A stretch of 64,000 bases of DNA from contig JBJEOH010000028.1 of the NCBI GenBank assembly GCA_051880615.1, positions 62,001 to 126,000 of the forward strand. Direction: 5' to 3'. Position numbers and translations under genes: made by a program. The stretch comes from UBA7067 sp051880615 (lineage in GTDB: Bacteria > Bacillota > Clostridia > Oscillospirales > Acutalibacteraceae). The notes under the pieces were generated by a model. That model saw only the letters and a program-made list of their open reading frames with translations. It had not been told where the DNA came from and did no database searches. Below, piece after piece: positions 33,983 through 41,359 of the stretch (position 1 is the stretch's first letter; every line of letters starts with the position of its first letter).

Positions 33983-35227
33983 ATGATTAATATTGCAATT
34001 ATGGGTTACGGCACAGTTGGCTCGGGAGTTGCCGAGATTATTGTTACGCACAAAGAGAGCCTTGCGAAGCGTGCCAAGGAAGAAATAAATATAAAATATA
34101 TTCTGGACATAAGGGAGTTCCCCGGAGATCCGCTTGAGGAGAAATTTACAAAGGATTTTAACGATATTATTAACGACGACGAGGTTAAGGTTGTTGTTGA
34201 GGTTATGGGCGGACTTCACCCGGCTTATGATTTTGTCAAGGCGTGCCTTGAAAAGGGCAAGAGCGTTGCAACATCAAACAAGGAGCTTGTTGCCGCAAAG
34301 GGCGCTGAGCTTTTGCAGATTGCACAGGATAATAATGTAAACTTCCTGTTTGAGGCAAGTGTAGGCGGCGGTATTCCTATTATCCGCCCGATGAGCCAGT
34401 GCCTTGCCGCTAATGAGGTTGTTGAGGTTGCAGGTATTCTCAACGGAACAACTAACTTTATTCTCACAAAAATGATAAGAGACCAAATGTCGTTTGAGGA
34501 TGCGCTTGCTTTAGCGCAGCAGCTCGGCTATGCCGAAAAGGACCCTACTGCCGATGTTGAGGGTCTTGACGCAGTAAGAAAAATATGTATTCTTGCGTCT
34601 CTTGCGTACGGAAAGCATGTTTATCCCGATAACATACATACAGAGGGTATTTCAAAAATCACTCTTGCCGATGTTGCGTATGCATCAGCCTGGGGCGGTG
34701 TAATCAAGCTTATCGGCAGCGTTAAGAAGCTTGACGACGGCAGAATTGATATATTTGTTGCGCCGATGATTCTTGACAGCGGCAGTCAGCTTGCCGGTGT
34801 TGATGATGTTTTCAACGGCATTATGGTAAGAGGTGACTCAACCGGTGATGTTGTGTTCTACGGCAAGGGTGCGGGAAAAATGCCGACTGCAAGTGCGGTT
34901 GTAGCCGATGTTATCGACTGTATCAAGCACCTTAAGGCGAGAAAATATCTTTACTGGGCTGACAGCGAGAATGAATATGTACTCCCGTATGATGAGAGCG
35001 TATGCTCAATGTACCTCAGAGTTTCCTATGAGGACGGGGCTGACATTAATGCTATTGCCGCTGATATTTTCGGAGAGGTAAGCTTTATAAACAGGCAGGG
35101 TAATAAAAACGAATCTGCGTTTGTAACAAAGCAAATGACGGTTAAGCATTTTAATGAGCTTGCTGAAAAGCTTAACTCCAACGGAGTAAAGATAGAATCA
35201 AGAATTCGTATGGGTGATGATTTGTAA
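33983..35227 (+). CDS. hom: Homoserine dehydrogenase
   Basis: Hom (414 residues) reduces aspartate semialdehyde to homoserine for threonine and methionine. GYGTVGSGVAEI is the nucleotide-binding loop. The catalytic region is NGTTNFILTKM and the family block YAEKDPTADVEGLDA follows. A C-terminal ACT domain (about 340-414) suggests feedback by threonine. It overlaps nothing and is followed at once by thrB; lysC is next, giving an aspartate-family cluster. Confidence 0.96.
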   Translation: MINIAIMGYGTVGSGVAEIIVTHKESLAKRAKEEINIKYILDIREFPGDPLEEKFTKDFNDIINDDEVKVVVEVMGGLHPAYDFVKACLEKGKSVATSNKELVAAKGAELLQIAQDNNVNFLFEASVGGGIPIIRPMSQCLAANEVVEVAGILNGTTNFILTKMIRDQMSFEDALALAQQLGYAEKDPTADVEGLDAVRKICILASLAYGKHVYPDNIHTEGISKITLADVAYASAWGGVIKLIGSVKKLDDGRIDIFVAPMILDSGSQLAGVDDVFNGIMVRGDSTGDVVFYGKGAGKMPTASAVVADVIDCIKHLKARKYLYWADSENEYVLPYDESVCSMYLRVSYEDGADINAIAADIFGEVSFINRQGNKNESAFVTKQMTVKHFNELAEKLNSNGVKIESRIRMGDDL

Positions 35228-35228
35228 T

Positions 35229-36125
35229 ATGATTAGAATTCAGGTTCCGGCGACAAGCGCAAACTTAGGTTCGGGCTTTGACAGTCTCGGCGTTGCGCTG
35301 ACGCTTTACAATCAGGTCTGGATGGAGGAGAGCGATGTTGTCGATATTTCATCAAAGGACGACATCAAAATCCCGACAGACGAAAGTAATATGATATACT
35401 GGTCGGCTCAAAGGCTGTATGAGGAATGTGGCAAAAAGCTGCCCGGCTTAAAGATAATACAGGAAAATAATATACCGATGACGAGAGGTCTTGGCAGCAG
35501 CTCAGCTTGTATAGTAGCAGGTCTTATCGGAGCTAACCGATTTTTGGGCAATCCGCTGTCAAGGACAGACCTTGAAACGCTTGCCGTTGCTATTGAGGGA
35601 CATCCGGACAACACTACACCGTGTATAACAGGCGGTCTTGTTACCTCGGCAATGGACGGCGGCAGGATTTACAGCGTGACCGTACCTGTAGCTGAAAATA
35701 TTCGATTTGCTGTGTTTGTTCCGCCGTTTGAGCTTAAGACGGAAACGGCAAGAGGCGCACTGCCGAACAGCTACTCCAGGCAGGACGCGGTGTTCAACCT
35801 GTCGCGTTCGGCGCTTATGACATCGGCGTTGTTTTCCGGAAGCCTTGAGAATCTTCGCGTAGCGGTGCAGGACAGGCTTCATCAGCCGTACCGCAAGGGC
35901 TTTATCGAGGGCTATGACACGGTGTTCCGCTTAAGCTACGAGCTTGGTTCCTACGGTACCTGCATAAGCGGAGCAGGTCCGTCAATTCTTGCAATAGTTG
36001 ACGAGGAGGGTGCCGCTACCTTTGAAAAGCACGCTATATCCTCTCTTGAAGAAAAGGGAATATGCGGCTGGCGGCTTCTGACGCTTGCTCCGGAAAGCAA
36101 TGGCGCAAGGATATTTATAGAATAA
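35229..36125 (+). CDS. thrB: Homoserine kinase
   Basis: ThrB (298 residues) phosphorylates homoserine. It is a GHMP kinase: the opening RIQVPATSANLGSGFDSLGVAL and the ATP loop TRGLGSSSACIVAGL are both clear, and the C-terminal GAGPSILAI is the third motif. ATG 35229 directly follows the hom stop codon. An upstream GTG inside hom gives five extra residues and has no better ribosome site. Confidence 0.95.
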   Translation: MIRIQVPATSANLGSGFDSLGVALTLYNQVWMEESDVVDISSKDDIKIPTDESNMIYWSAQRLYEECGKKLPGLKIIQENNIPMTRGLGSSSACIVAGLIGANRFLGNPLSRTDLETLAVAIEGHPDNTTPCITGGLVTSAMDGGRIYSVTVPVAENIRFAVFVPPFELKTETARGALPNSYSRQDAVFNLSRSALMTSALFSGSLENLRVAVQDRLHQPYRKGFIEGYDTVFRLSYELGSYGTCISGAGPSILAIVDEEGAATFEKHAISSLEEKGICGWRLLTLAPESNGARIFIE

Positions 36126-36138
36126 ACAAAAATTACAC

Positions 36139-36167
36139 TTGACATTTTACATAAAAGCTATTAAAAT
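36139..36167 (+). promoter_or_regulatory. Promoter of lysC
   Basis: Consensus TTGACA (36139-36144), 17 nt, TAAAAT (36162-36167), immediately after thrB. It gives lysC its own transcript with a leader of about 55 nt. No lysine riboswitch fits in that space. Confidence 0.75.
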
Positions 36168-36227
36168 CTTTTAAGGACGCTTTTCCAAAGGGGAGAGCTA
36201 AGAGGGAAAAATATTGGAGGAATACCA

Positions 36228-37439
36228 ATGAGCCTTATAGTACAGAAGTTTGGCGGCACATCTGTTGCAGATGCACAAAGAGTTATGAATGTTGCCAAAA
36301 TTGTCACCGACACCTATAAAAACGGAAATAATGTTGTTGTTGTTGTTTCTGCTCAGGGTGACACGACTGACGATTTGATTGAAAAGGCAAATGAGATTAA
36401 TCCAAATGCCACCAACCGTGAAAAGGATATGTTGCTTGCGGCAGGAGAACAGATTTCGATTTCGCTTCTTGCTATGGCTATTCAGAAGCTCGGCTATCCG
36501 GTTGTATCTCTTCTGGGCTGGCAGGCAGGATTTCAGACAACTTCTATGCATACAAATGCAAGAATAAGAAAAATTGCGGCTGAAAGACTTAAGGGTGAGC
36601 TTGACCGAAGAAACATTGTTGTTGTGGCTGGCTTTCAGGGCATCAGCAAGTACGGCGATATTACAACGCTCGGCAGAGGCGGCTCAGACACAAGCGCGGT
36701 TGCAATAGCCTGCGCTCTTCACGCTGACCTTTGTCAGATATATACAGATGTTGAGGGCGTTTATACTGCAGACCCGAGAAAGGTTAAAAACGCAAAGAAG
36801 CTTAATGAGATTTCGTATGATGAAATGCTTGAGCTTGCAACGCTGGGTGCACAGGTGCTTCACAACCGCAGTGTTGAAATGGCGAAAAAATATAATCTTG
36901 AGCTTGAGGTGCTTTCAAGCCTGACTTGTGCACCGGGTACAATCGTTAAGGAGACGGCGAAAATGGAAAAAATGTTGATAAGCGGTGTTGCTAAGGATAC
37001 AAATGTGGCAAGAATTTCTGTTACCAATATTCCTGACAGACCCGGTCTTGCATTCAAAATGTTTTCAAAGCTTTCGGCAAAAGACATCAATGTTGATATT
37101 ATTCTCCAGTCAATCGGCAGAGATAACACAAAGGACATCACCTTTACCGTTGCAAAGGAAAAGGGCAAGGAAGCGGTTGCTATTCTTGAGGAATATGTAA
37201 GCGCAATCGGCGCAGGCGAGGTTCTCTATGACGAAAATGTTGCAAAGATTTCAATAGTCGGCGCAGGTATGGAGACACACGCAGGCGTTGCTTCAAAGAT
37301 GTTTGAGGCTCTTTATGACAACCAGATTAATATTCAGATGATTTCAACAAGCGAGATTAAGGTTTCAGTTCTTATCAATATCGAGGACGCAGACAGAGCA
37401 GTAAGCTCAATTCACGCAAAGTTCTTTGACGCTGAATAA
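36228..37439 (+). CDS. lysC: Aspartate kinase
   Basis: Aspartokinase (403 residues) phosphorylates aspartate, the first step to lysine, threonine and methionine. The catalytic domain begins IVQKFGGTSVADAQR and includes GRGGSDTSAVAIA and YTDVEGVYTADPR. Two C-terminal ACT domains (about 265-330 and 345-400) bind feedback amino acids. A GGAGG site precedes the ATG. With hom and thrB upstream it supplies the shared aspartate branch. Confidence 0.96.
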   Translation: MSLIVQKFGGTSVADAQRVMNVAKIVTDTYKNGNNVVVVVSAQGDTTDDLIEKANEINPNATNREKDMLLAAGEQISISLLAMAIQKLGYPVVSLLGWQAGFQTTSMHTNARIRKIAAERLKGELDRRNIVVVAGFQGISKYGDITTLGRGGSDTSAVAIACALHADLCQIYTDVEGVYTADPRKVKNAKKLNEISYDEMLELATLGAQVLHNRSVEMAKKYNLELEVLSSLTCAPGTIVKETAKMEKMLISGVAKDTNVARISVTNIPDRPGLAFKMFSKLSAKDINVDIILQSIGRDNTKDITFTVAKEKGKEAVAILEEYVSAIGAGEVLYDENVAKISIVGAGMETHAGVASKMFEALYDNQINIQMISTSEIKVSVLINIEDADRAVSSIHAKFFDAE

Positions 37440-37496
37440 GTTTTTAGGTTAAATTACAAATAAGCCGGAATGATTAATTGTTTCGGCTTTATATAT

Positions 37497-37573
37497 CCGG
37501 GTGTGGCGCAGTTTGGTAGCGCGCTTGAATGGGGTTCAAGAGGCCGCAGGTTCGACTCCTGTCACTCGGACCA
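37497..37573 (+). tRNA. tRNA-Pro (anticodon GGG)
   Basis: A full cloverleaf can be drawn. The acceptor arm is CCGGGTG/CACTCGG with one G-T pair, and the D arm is GCGC/GCGC. The anticodon arm is CTTGA/TCAAG with loop ATGGGGT, so the anticodon is GGG (37531-37533). The T arm is GCAGG/CCTGT with loop TTCGACT. The discriminator is A, and CCA is encoded. Anticodon GGG reads proline CCC/CCU codons. Confidence 0.95.
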
Positions 37574-37579
37574 CGAAAG

Positions 37580-37616
37580 AAAAGACCTTTGTCACTGAGA
37601 CAAAGGTCTTTTTTTC
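37580..37616 (+). terminator. Terminator after tRNA-Pro
   Basis: AAAGACCTTTGTC pairs with GACAAAGGTCTTT around ACTGA and runs into seven T's. Confidence 0.9.
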
Positions 37617-37682
37617 GAATAAAGCGCCTTAAAAGCTGTTCAAATTATATAGCAGTTCGTTGAAAAATTTAACAAAAGGGGC

Positions 37683-37711
37683 TTGACTTGAGATCAAAAT
37701 AGTGCTATAAT
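37683..37711 (+). promoter_or_regulatory. Strong promoter of the three-gene small-protein cluster
   Basis: TTGACT (37683-37688), 17 nt, TATAAT (37706-37711), followed by the ribosome site TTGGAGGGG. It sits directly behind the tRNA terminator. Confidence 0.75.
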
Positions 37712-37747
37712 AATGTTACAGTCGGTAGCAATAGTTGGAGGGGTTTT

Positions 37748-38215
37748 ATGTATTATTATAAGCATACATTATGGCTCGCGGATGAGGAAGCCTCAAAAAC
37801 TGTGGATTTTGGGAAACCTGAACTCCAAAGTGCCATTGAGGAAGCGGTCGAATATTACAACGAAATATCAGGCAAGGCTAGAAATCCTAAGAAAATATTA
37901 TCCTATAAGATTAATGAAAAGCAAATTGAACTTAATTCTGAATCATCAGAGCTGCTTGCTCGCCCTAACCTGGCTCTGCAGGTTTTCTCGCGCTACTTAG
38001 CACAAGGCAAGATGAAAGATTTAGTAACCCGTAAAGCGCTTTTTCGCGGAACGGCAGCTGAGACTGAGCCACCGACTGATGAATCGAAAGAAAGCTCTAA
38101 AGAGTGTACGGATGAGGAATTACTACTGAAAATTGTAAAAATCTTCTTTAGGAAAGGCTCAGAAGATCGTCGCAAGATAGAATTGTTCCGAAGCATCGTG
38201 TTCGATGAGTATTGA
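37748..38215 (+). CDS. Protein of unknown function (155 residues)
   Basis: I do not recognise this protein. It is soluble, with no signal peptide or membrane segment. It opens with the aromatic stretch MYYYKHTLWLADEE, then has a helical region (about 25-95), a Glu/Ser/Pro-rich linker with several Lys and Glu (about 110-125), and a second charged helical end. A GGAGGGG ribosome site and a strong promoter show it is probably expressed. It is the first of three small genes between tRNA-Pro and a terminator, with more AT than the housekeeping genes around it. Confidence 0.7.
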   Translation: MYYYKHTLWLADEEASKTVDFGKPELQSAIEEAVEYYNEISGKARNPKKILSYKINEKQIELNSESSELLARPNLALQVFSRYLAQGKMKDLVTRKALFRGTAAETEPPTDESKESSKECTDEELLLKIVKIFFRKGSEDRRKIELFRSIVFDEY

Positions 38216-38234
38216 AAAAGGGAGCTAAAATAAT

Positions 38235-38330
38235 ATGCAGGAATTAGATTATTTATATGAAGAAATCTTATGCAATTACGAAGACAAAGACGAAGAGAAA
38301 TCAGAAGTGTTTGACGGGTTAGGTGAATAA
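38235..38330 (+). CDS. Acidic 31-residue peptide of unknown function
   Basis: A short open frame from ATG 38235 encodes 31 residues, starting MQELDYLYEEILCNYEDKDE, with 14 Asp/Glu and one Cys. GGGAG lies about 8 nt upstream of the start, and the frame fills the gap between the 155-residue gene and the next one (20 nt and 29 nt spacers). Gene-like spacing is the main support. It could still be chance. Confidence 0.4.
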   Translation: MQELDYLYEEILCNYEDKDEEKSEVFDGLGE

Positions 38331-38359
38331 AGGAAATTAGATATTAAAGGAGTGTAGCT

Positions 38360-38680
38360 ATGGCTTACATAAAGAATGGCATAACATTCAAAAACAACAT
38401 CCATTATGCGTTTGAGAAATTAAGAAAAATTAGAATACCAGAAAAAAGTTATCCTTATTTGAATCTTGATCCTAGTGATGTTGACTTTCAGAATGGAATA
38501 AACTCATACAGCAACTACAGGAATGATTTTTATGCTAACATGCTTTTGAAATTCGCTTACGCCAGAAGAGCCGTAAATTCTAAGGGAATCACTATGTTTG
38601 ATTTCCTTGCAAACAAAGGTGGAACTTTTAAGGAACAGCCTGCCGCTTCATTTTTGTTTCCATTCGAAAAAGAGCCATAA
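38360..38680 (+). CDS. Protein of unknown function (106 residues)
   Basis: I do not recognise this protein. It is rich in Tyr, Phe, Asn and Lys (for example MAYIKNGITFKNNIHYAFE, then YPYLNLDPSDVDFQNG), soluble, and has no signal peptide. AAAGGAG precedes the ATG at normal spacing. It is the last of the small-gene cluster and is followed by a long perfect hairpin. Its context (downstream of a tRNA, own promoter, no homologues I can name) is that of accessory DNA. Confidence 0.65.
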   Translation: MAYIKNGITFKNNIHYAFEKLRKIRIPEKSYPYLNLDPSDVDFQNGINSYSNYRNDFYANMLLKFAYARRAVNSKGITMFDFLANKGGTFKEQPAASFLFPFEKEP

Positions 38681-38710
38681 TAGTAAAATAATTTCACTAA
38701 ATAAGACATA

Positions 38711-38757
38711 AAAAGCGGCTGAATCGAGATACAGTGTCTCGATTCAGCCGCTGAAGT
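38711..38757. terminator. Bidirectional terminator with 16-bp perfect stem
   Basis: AGCGGCTGAATCGAGA (38714-38729) pairs perfectly with 38737-38752. The T-run is better on the minus strand (TTTTTATG). It serves the minus-strand membrane protein gene and closes the plus-strand small-gene cluster. Confidence 0.85.
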
Positions 38758-38768
38758 TTATATTTTTC

Positions 38769-39281
38769 TTATATCGACTTGATAATTTTCTTGTATTTTC
38801 TGTCGGGCTCACTCTTCTTGATTGCGAGGTTTGCGCCAATTAAATACAGAATAGGGAGAGTCAACGACACCACAGCATAAAATACTATCTGAAAAATAAT
38901 CGTATCTATGCTGTCCTTGACAGAAATGGTGGTGAATAAATCGGAAACATAGCTTACTATATTAAGAAGCAGAATAACAATGCCGAGCTTGCGGCACTTA
39001 ATCAGCTTATTCTGCCAGATTCCGCGCAGACCGGCATAAAATGAAACGACAGCAAGAACGACACCGAATACAAGGGAAACTCCCATTATGGCTGCACTGA
39101 AATCTACGCTGAGGTTTACTTCTCCTATAATTATTGCGAAAGCGCAGAATAAAGCCAGCAGTATCGTACCGAACATAGTTAATGCACTTGTGACAATCAG
39201 TATTATGCTTGTCACAAAAAGGAGCTTGTTTTTCTTTTGATTATTTTTCTGAAGGGTAACGCCCGAAGACTTAACATCCAT
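38769..39281 (-). CDS. Four-helix membrane protein of unknown function
   Basis: A 170-residue protein with a short polar N-terminus and four hydrophobic segments (about residues 20-52, 62-85, 98-120 and 128-152), then a Lys/Arg-rich end (KKSEPDRKYKKIIKSI) that should be cytoplasmic. I see no family motif. It is a single gene, with its own terminator, downstream of the PAP2 gene on the same strand. Confidence 0.7.
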   Translation of the reverse strand: MDVKSSGVTLQKNNQKKNKLLFVTSIILIVTSALTMFGTILLALFCAFAIIIGEVNLSVDFSAAIMGVSLVFGVVLAVVSFYAGLRGIWQNKLIKCRKLGIVILLLNIVSYVSDLFTTISVKDSIDTIIFQIVFYAVVSLTLPILYLIGANLAIKKSEPDRKYKKIIKSI

Positions 39282-39366
39282 AACACAGATACTTCCTTAA
39301 TTACAGTGATGCTTCTTATACTAATGCTAACACATAAATAATTCGCCGTCAATTATAATTTAATAA

Positions 39367-39900
39367 TCAAAGCGGAATTGTCATAGTATTGAAAATAATA
39401 ACCGAAAGACTGCCGCAGGCAAAACCCAGCAAAACGCCGGCAACGACATCGGTGAGATAATGAACGCGAAGATACATTCTTGACAGCGCAATCATCGCCG
39501 CAATAAAGAATACAAGAATAGCAAGAGGCCAACAGCGGAAAAGCGTAACCGCAAACACCGCAAACGACGATGTTGTGTGCCCGGACGGAAATGAGTAATA
39601 TTTTGGGCGCTTTACCACAAGCTGGTCGTCCTCAAGCCTGTGGCAGGGTCGGGTTCTCCCGACTATATGCTTAATAATTATTTCTCCTGCAAGATGTGCT
39701 ATGGCAAGCCCGACAATTACATTAGCACCGAAAAACCGCCACGGCGCATAGATAACAAGGATAATGCACATCGTAAACCATACAAGACCCTTGTCGCCGA
39801 TTTTAGAGAAGAATTTCATAATCCTGTTTCTTCTCGGAGTGTGGAACTTACCCATCCAGCTCAGAACAATATCATCAAAGAACTGAACACGCTCTATCAT
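39367..39900 (-). CDS. PAP2-family membrane phosphatase
   Basis: A 177-residue integral membrane phosphatase. The three PAP2 motifs are KHIVGRTRP (with Lys and Arg), SFPSGHTTSS (catalytic His) and SRMYLRVHYLTDVVAG (catalytic His and Asp). Members dephosphorylate undecaprenyl pyrophosphate, phosphatidate or related lipids; the substrate here is not known. The N-terminal 30 residues are basic and precede the first helix. Confidence 0.9.
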   Translation of the reverse strand: MIERVQFFDDIVLSWMGKFHTPRRNRIMKFFSKIGDKGLVWFTMCIILVIYAPWRFFGANVIVGLAIAHLAGEIIIKHIVGRTRPCHRLEDDQLVVKRPKYYSFPSGHTTSSFAVFAVTLFRCWPLAILVFFIAAMIALSRMYLRVHYLTDVVAGVLLGFACGSLSVIIFNTMTIPL

Positions 39901-39968
39901 AAAACCACCCCTATAGATTGAGTGTGGTTTTATTATATCACAGTATTATGAGTTTGTCACCGAATTTT

Positions 39969-40982
39969 TTATCCCATTTTAACATTTACTATATGCGAAA
40001 TTCCGGGTATACTTTCACCCTGCTGTGACGAGGTAGGCGACATAAGTGCGCCTGTTGCGGCGAGAATGACATTTCTGAGCTTGCCGCTCTCAATAGAATT
40101 CAGTATACAGGAGCAAAAAACGGAGGCTGCACAGCCGCAGCCGCTTCCGCCTGCGTGAACATCCTGACCCTCACGGTCAAAAATCAAAAGACCGCAGTCG
40201 TTATGGTTTTGCGAGATGTCAAATCCCTCCTTTAGCATCAGCTCGCACAGCAGGCTTGAGCCGACTTCGCCGAGGTCGCCCGTTAATATTAAGTCATAAT
40301 CGGAGGGCTTTGTTTCGGTGTCAAGCAGAAACTCAGAAATACTCTGTGCCGCAGCCGGTGCCATTGCGGCTCCCATATTGTTTGCGTCCTTTATTCCCAA
40401 ATCCACCATTTTGCCGATGTGAACAGCCTCAATATACGGCTTGCCGGGCGTGTTTTTGCCGACTATTGCACATCCGCCGCCCGTAACAGTGCGCTGTGCG
40501 GTCGGTGTGCGCTGACCGCCGTATTCGAGAGGAAAACGGAATTGCCGTTCTGCCGAGCAAAAGTGCGACGCAGTAACAGCCGCAGCAATATCGGCAATGC
40601 CGCAGTTCACGAACAGCGAGCTTAAAAGCAGAGTCTGTGCCATTGTGGAGCAAGCGCCGTACTGCCCCAGATACGGCACGCTGAATTCAAGAAGACCAAA
40701 GCTTGATGAAATGCACTGGTTTAAAAGGTCGCCGGAGAACATAATGTCAATGTCTTGCGGGTGAAGATGCCCTCTTTCAAGCGCCTCTAAAAATGCCTGC
40801 TGCTGAAAATAGCTCTCCGACTTTTCCCATGTTTCCTGTCCTGCGGTTGAATCGTAATATATTTTGTCAAAAAAGTCCTTCAGCGGTCCTTCGCCCTCTG
40901 TCTTGCCGACAACAGAGCCTCGGCTGATGATTGACGGTCGGTTGTTTAGCGTAAAGGTGCTTCTTCCGTGTCTGCTTACCAT
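39969..40982 (-). CDS. spoVAD: Stage V sporulation protein AD
   Basis: SpoVAD (337 residues) is a thiolase-fold, soluble component of the SpoVA channel that moves dipicolinic acid into the forespore. The N-terminus TFTLNNRPSIISRGSVVGKTEGEGPL is distinctive. FSGDLLNQCISSSFGL, YGACSTMAQTL and TGDLGEVGSSLL are family blocks. The open frame runs on to 41087 but ATG 40982 (MVSRHGRSTF) follows AGGTGAT and fits. The usual neighbours spoVAC and spoVAE are not next to it. Expression in the forespore is expected. Confidence 0.92.
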   Translation of the reverse strand: MVSRHGRSTFTLNNRPSIISRGSVVGKTEGEGPLKDFFDKIYYDSTAGQETWEKSESYFQQQAFLEALERGHLHPQDIDIMFSGDLLNQCISSSFGLLEFSVPYLGQYGACSTMAQTLLLSSLFVNCGIADIAAAVTASHFCSAERQFRFPLEYGGQRTPTAQRTVTGGGCAIVGKNTPGKPYIEAVHIGKMVDLGIKDANNMGAAMAPAAAQSISEFLLDTETKPSDYDLILTGDLGEVGSSLLCELMLKEGFDISQNHNDCGLLIFDREGQDVHAGGSGCGCAASVFCSCILNSIESGKLRNVILAATGALMSPTSSQQGESIPGISHIVNVKMG

Positions 40983-41051
40983 ATTATCACCTGCAAATGT
41001 TTTATTTTTATTGTTTTCTTTGAGCGTGATAATATTCACGATAAAATAAGT

Positions 41052-41080
41052 TTGACACAGTATTTGCCATATGATATGAT
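41052..41080 (+). promoter_or_regulatory. Consensus promoter facing away from spoVAD
   Basis: TTGACA (41052-41057), 17 nt, TATGAT (41075-41080). No convincing gene follows, only a stretch ending in a terminator at 41236. Confidence 0.7.
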
Positions 41081-41086
41081 GAAACA

Positions 41087-41238
41087 AAACAAATTACGCT
41101 GCTTATGGGCGGCGACGGAGAGCTATACCCAAAAGTCAAGTAAACCCGAAATAATAAAAATAAACTAAAAGGAAATGAGATTCCACTGGGATCACAACAA
41201 ACCCCCGAAGAGCTCCGGCTCTTCGGGGGTTTTGTGCG
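41087..41238 (+). ncRNA. Candidate small RNA between spoVAD and valS
   Basis: A transcript from the consensus promoter at 41052 would run about 150 nt and stop at a GC-rich hairpin (ACCCCCGAAGAGC / GCTCTTCGGGGGT, 41200-41232) followed by TTTTG. It holds a GC-rich segment near 41105-41135, an A-rich centre, and a small hairpin GATTCC-ACT-GGGATC. The frames inside are short and the best one (ATG 41175) would cross the terminator. No known family is recognised. Confidence 0.45.
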
Positions 41239-41322
41239 CTGTTTTATGCTTTTACAACGGGAATACGGATTTCGCTTTGTATGCAGCCGGTATACAGTCG
41301 CCGTTGCTCCTTGTTGTAATAA

Positions 41323-41353
41323 ACCCGCCTGTTCGCCGAGCAGACGGGTCTGT
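41323..41353 (-). terminator. Terminator after valS
   Basis: On the minus strand AGACCCGTCTG pairs imperfectly with CAGGCGGGTTT (41324-41352 region) and leads into TTATT. It directly follows the valS stop. Confidence 0.65.
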
Positions 41354-41359
41354 TAATGT

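Noticed and set aside
36126..36227. Lysine riboswitch before lysC
   Set aside because: Only about 55 nt of leader follow the promoter; a lysine riboswitch needs about 170 nt.
37497..38752. Integrated element with attachment sites at tRNA-Pro
   Set aside because: No second copy of the tRNA 3' end and no integrase are found up to the next conserved gene. Only the small-gene cluster is reported.
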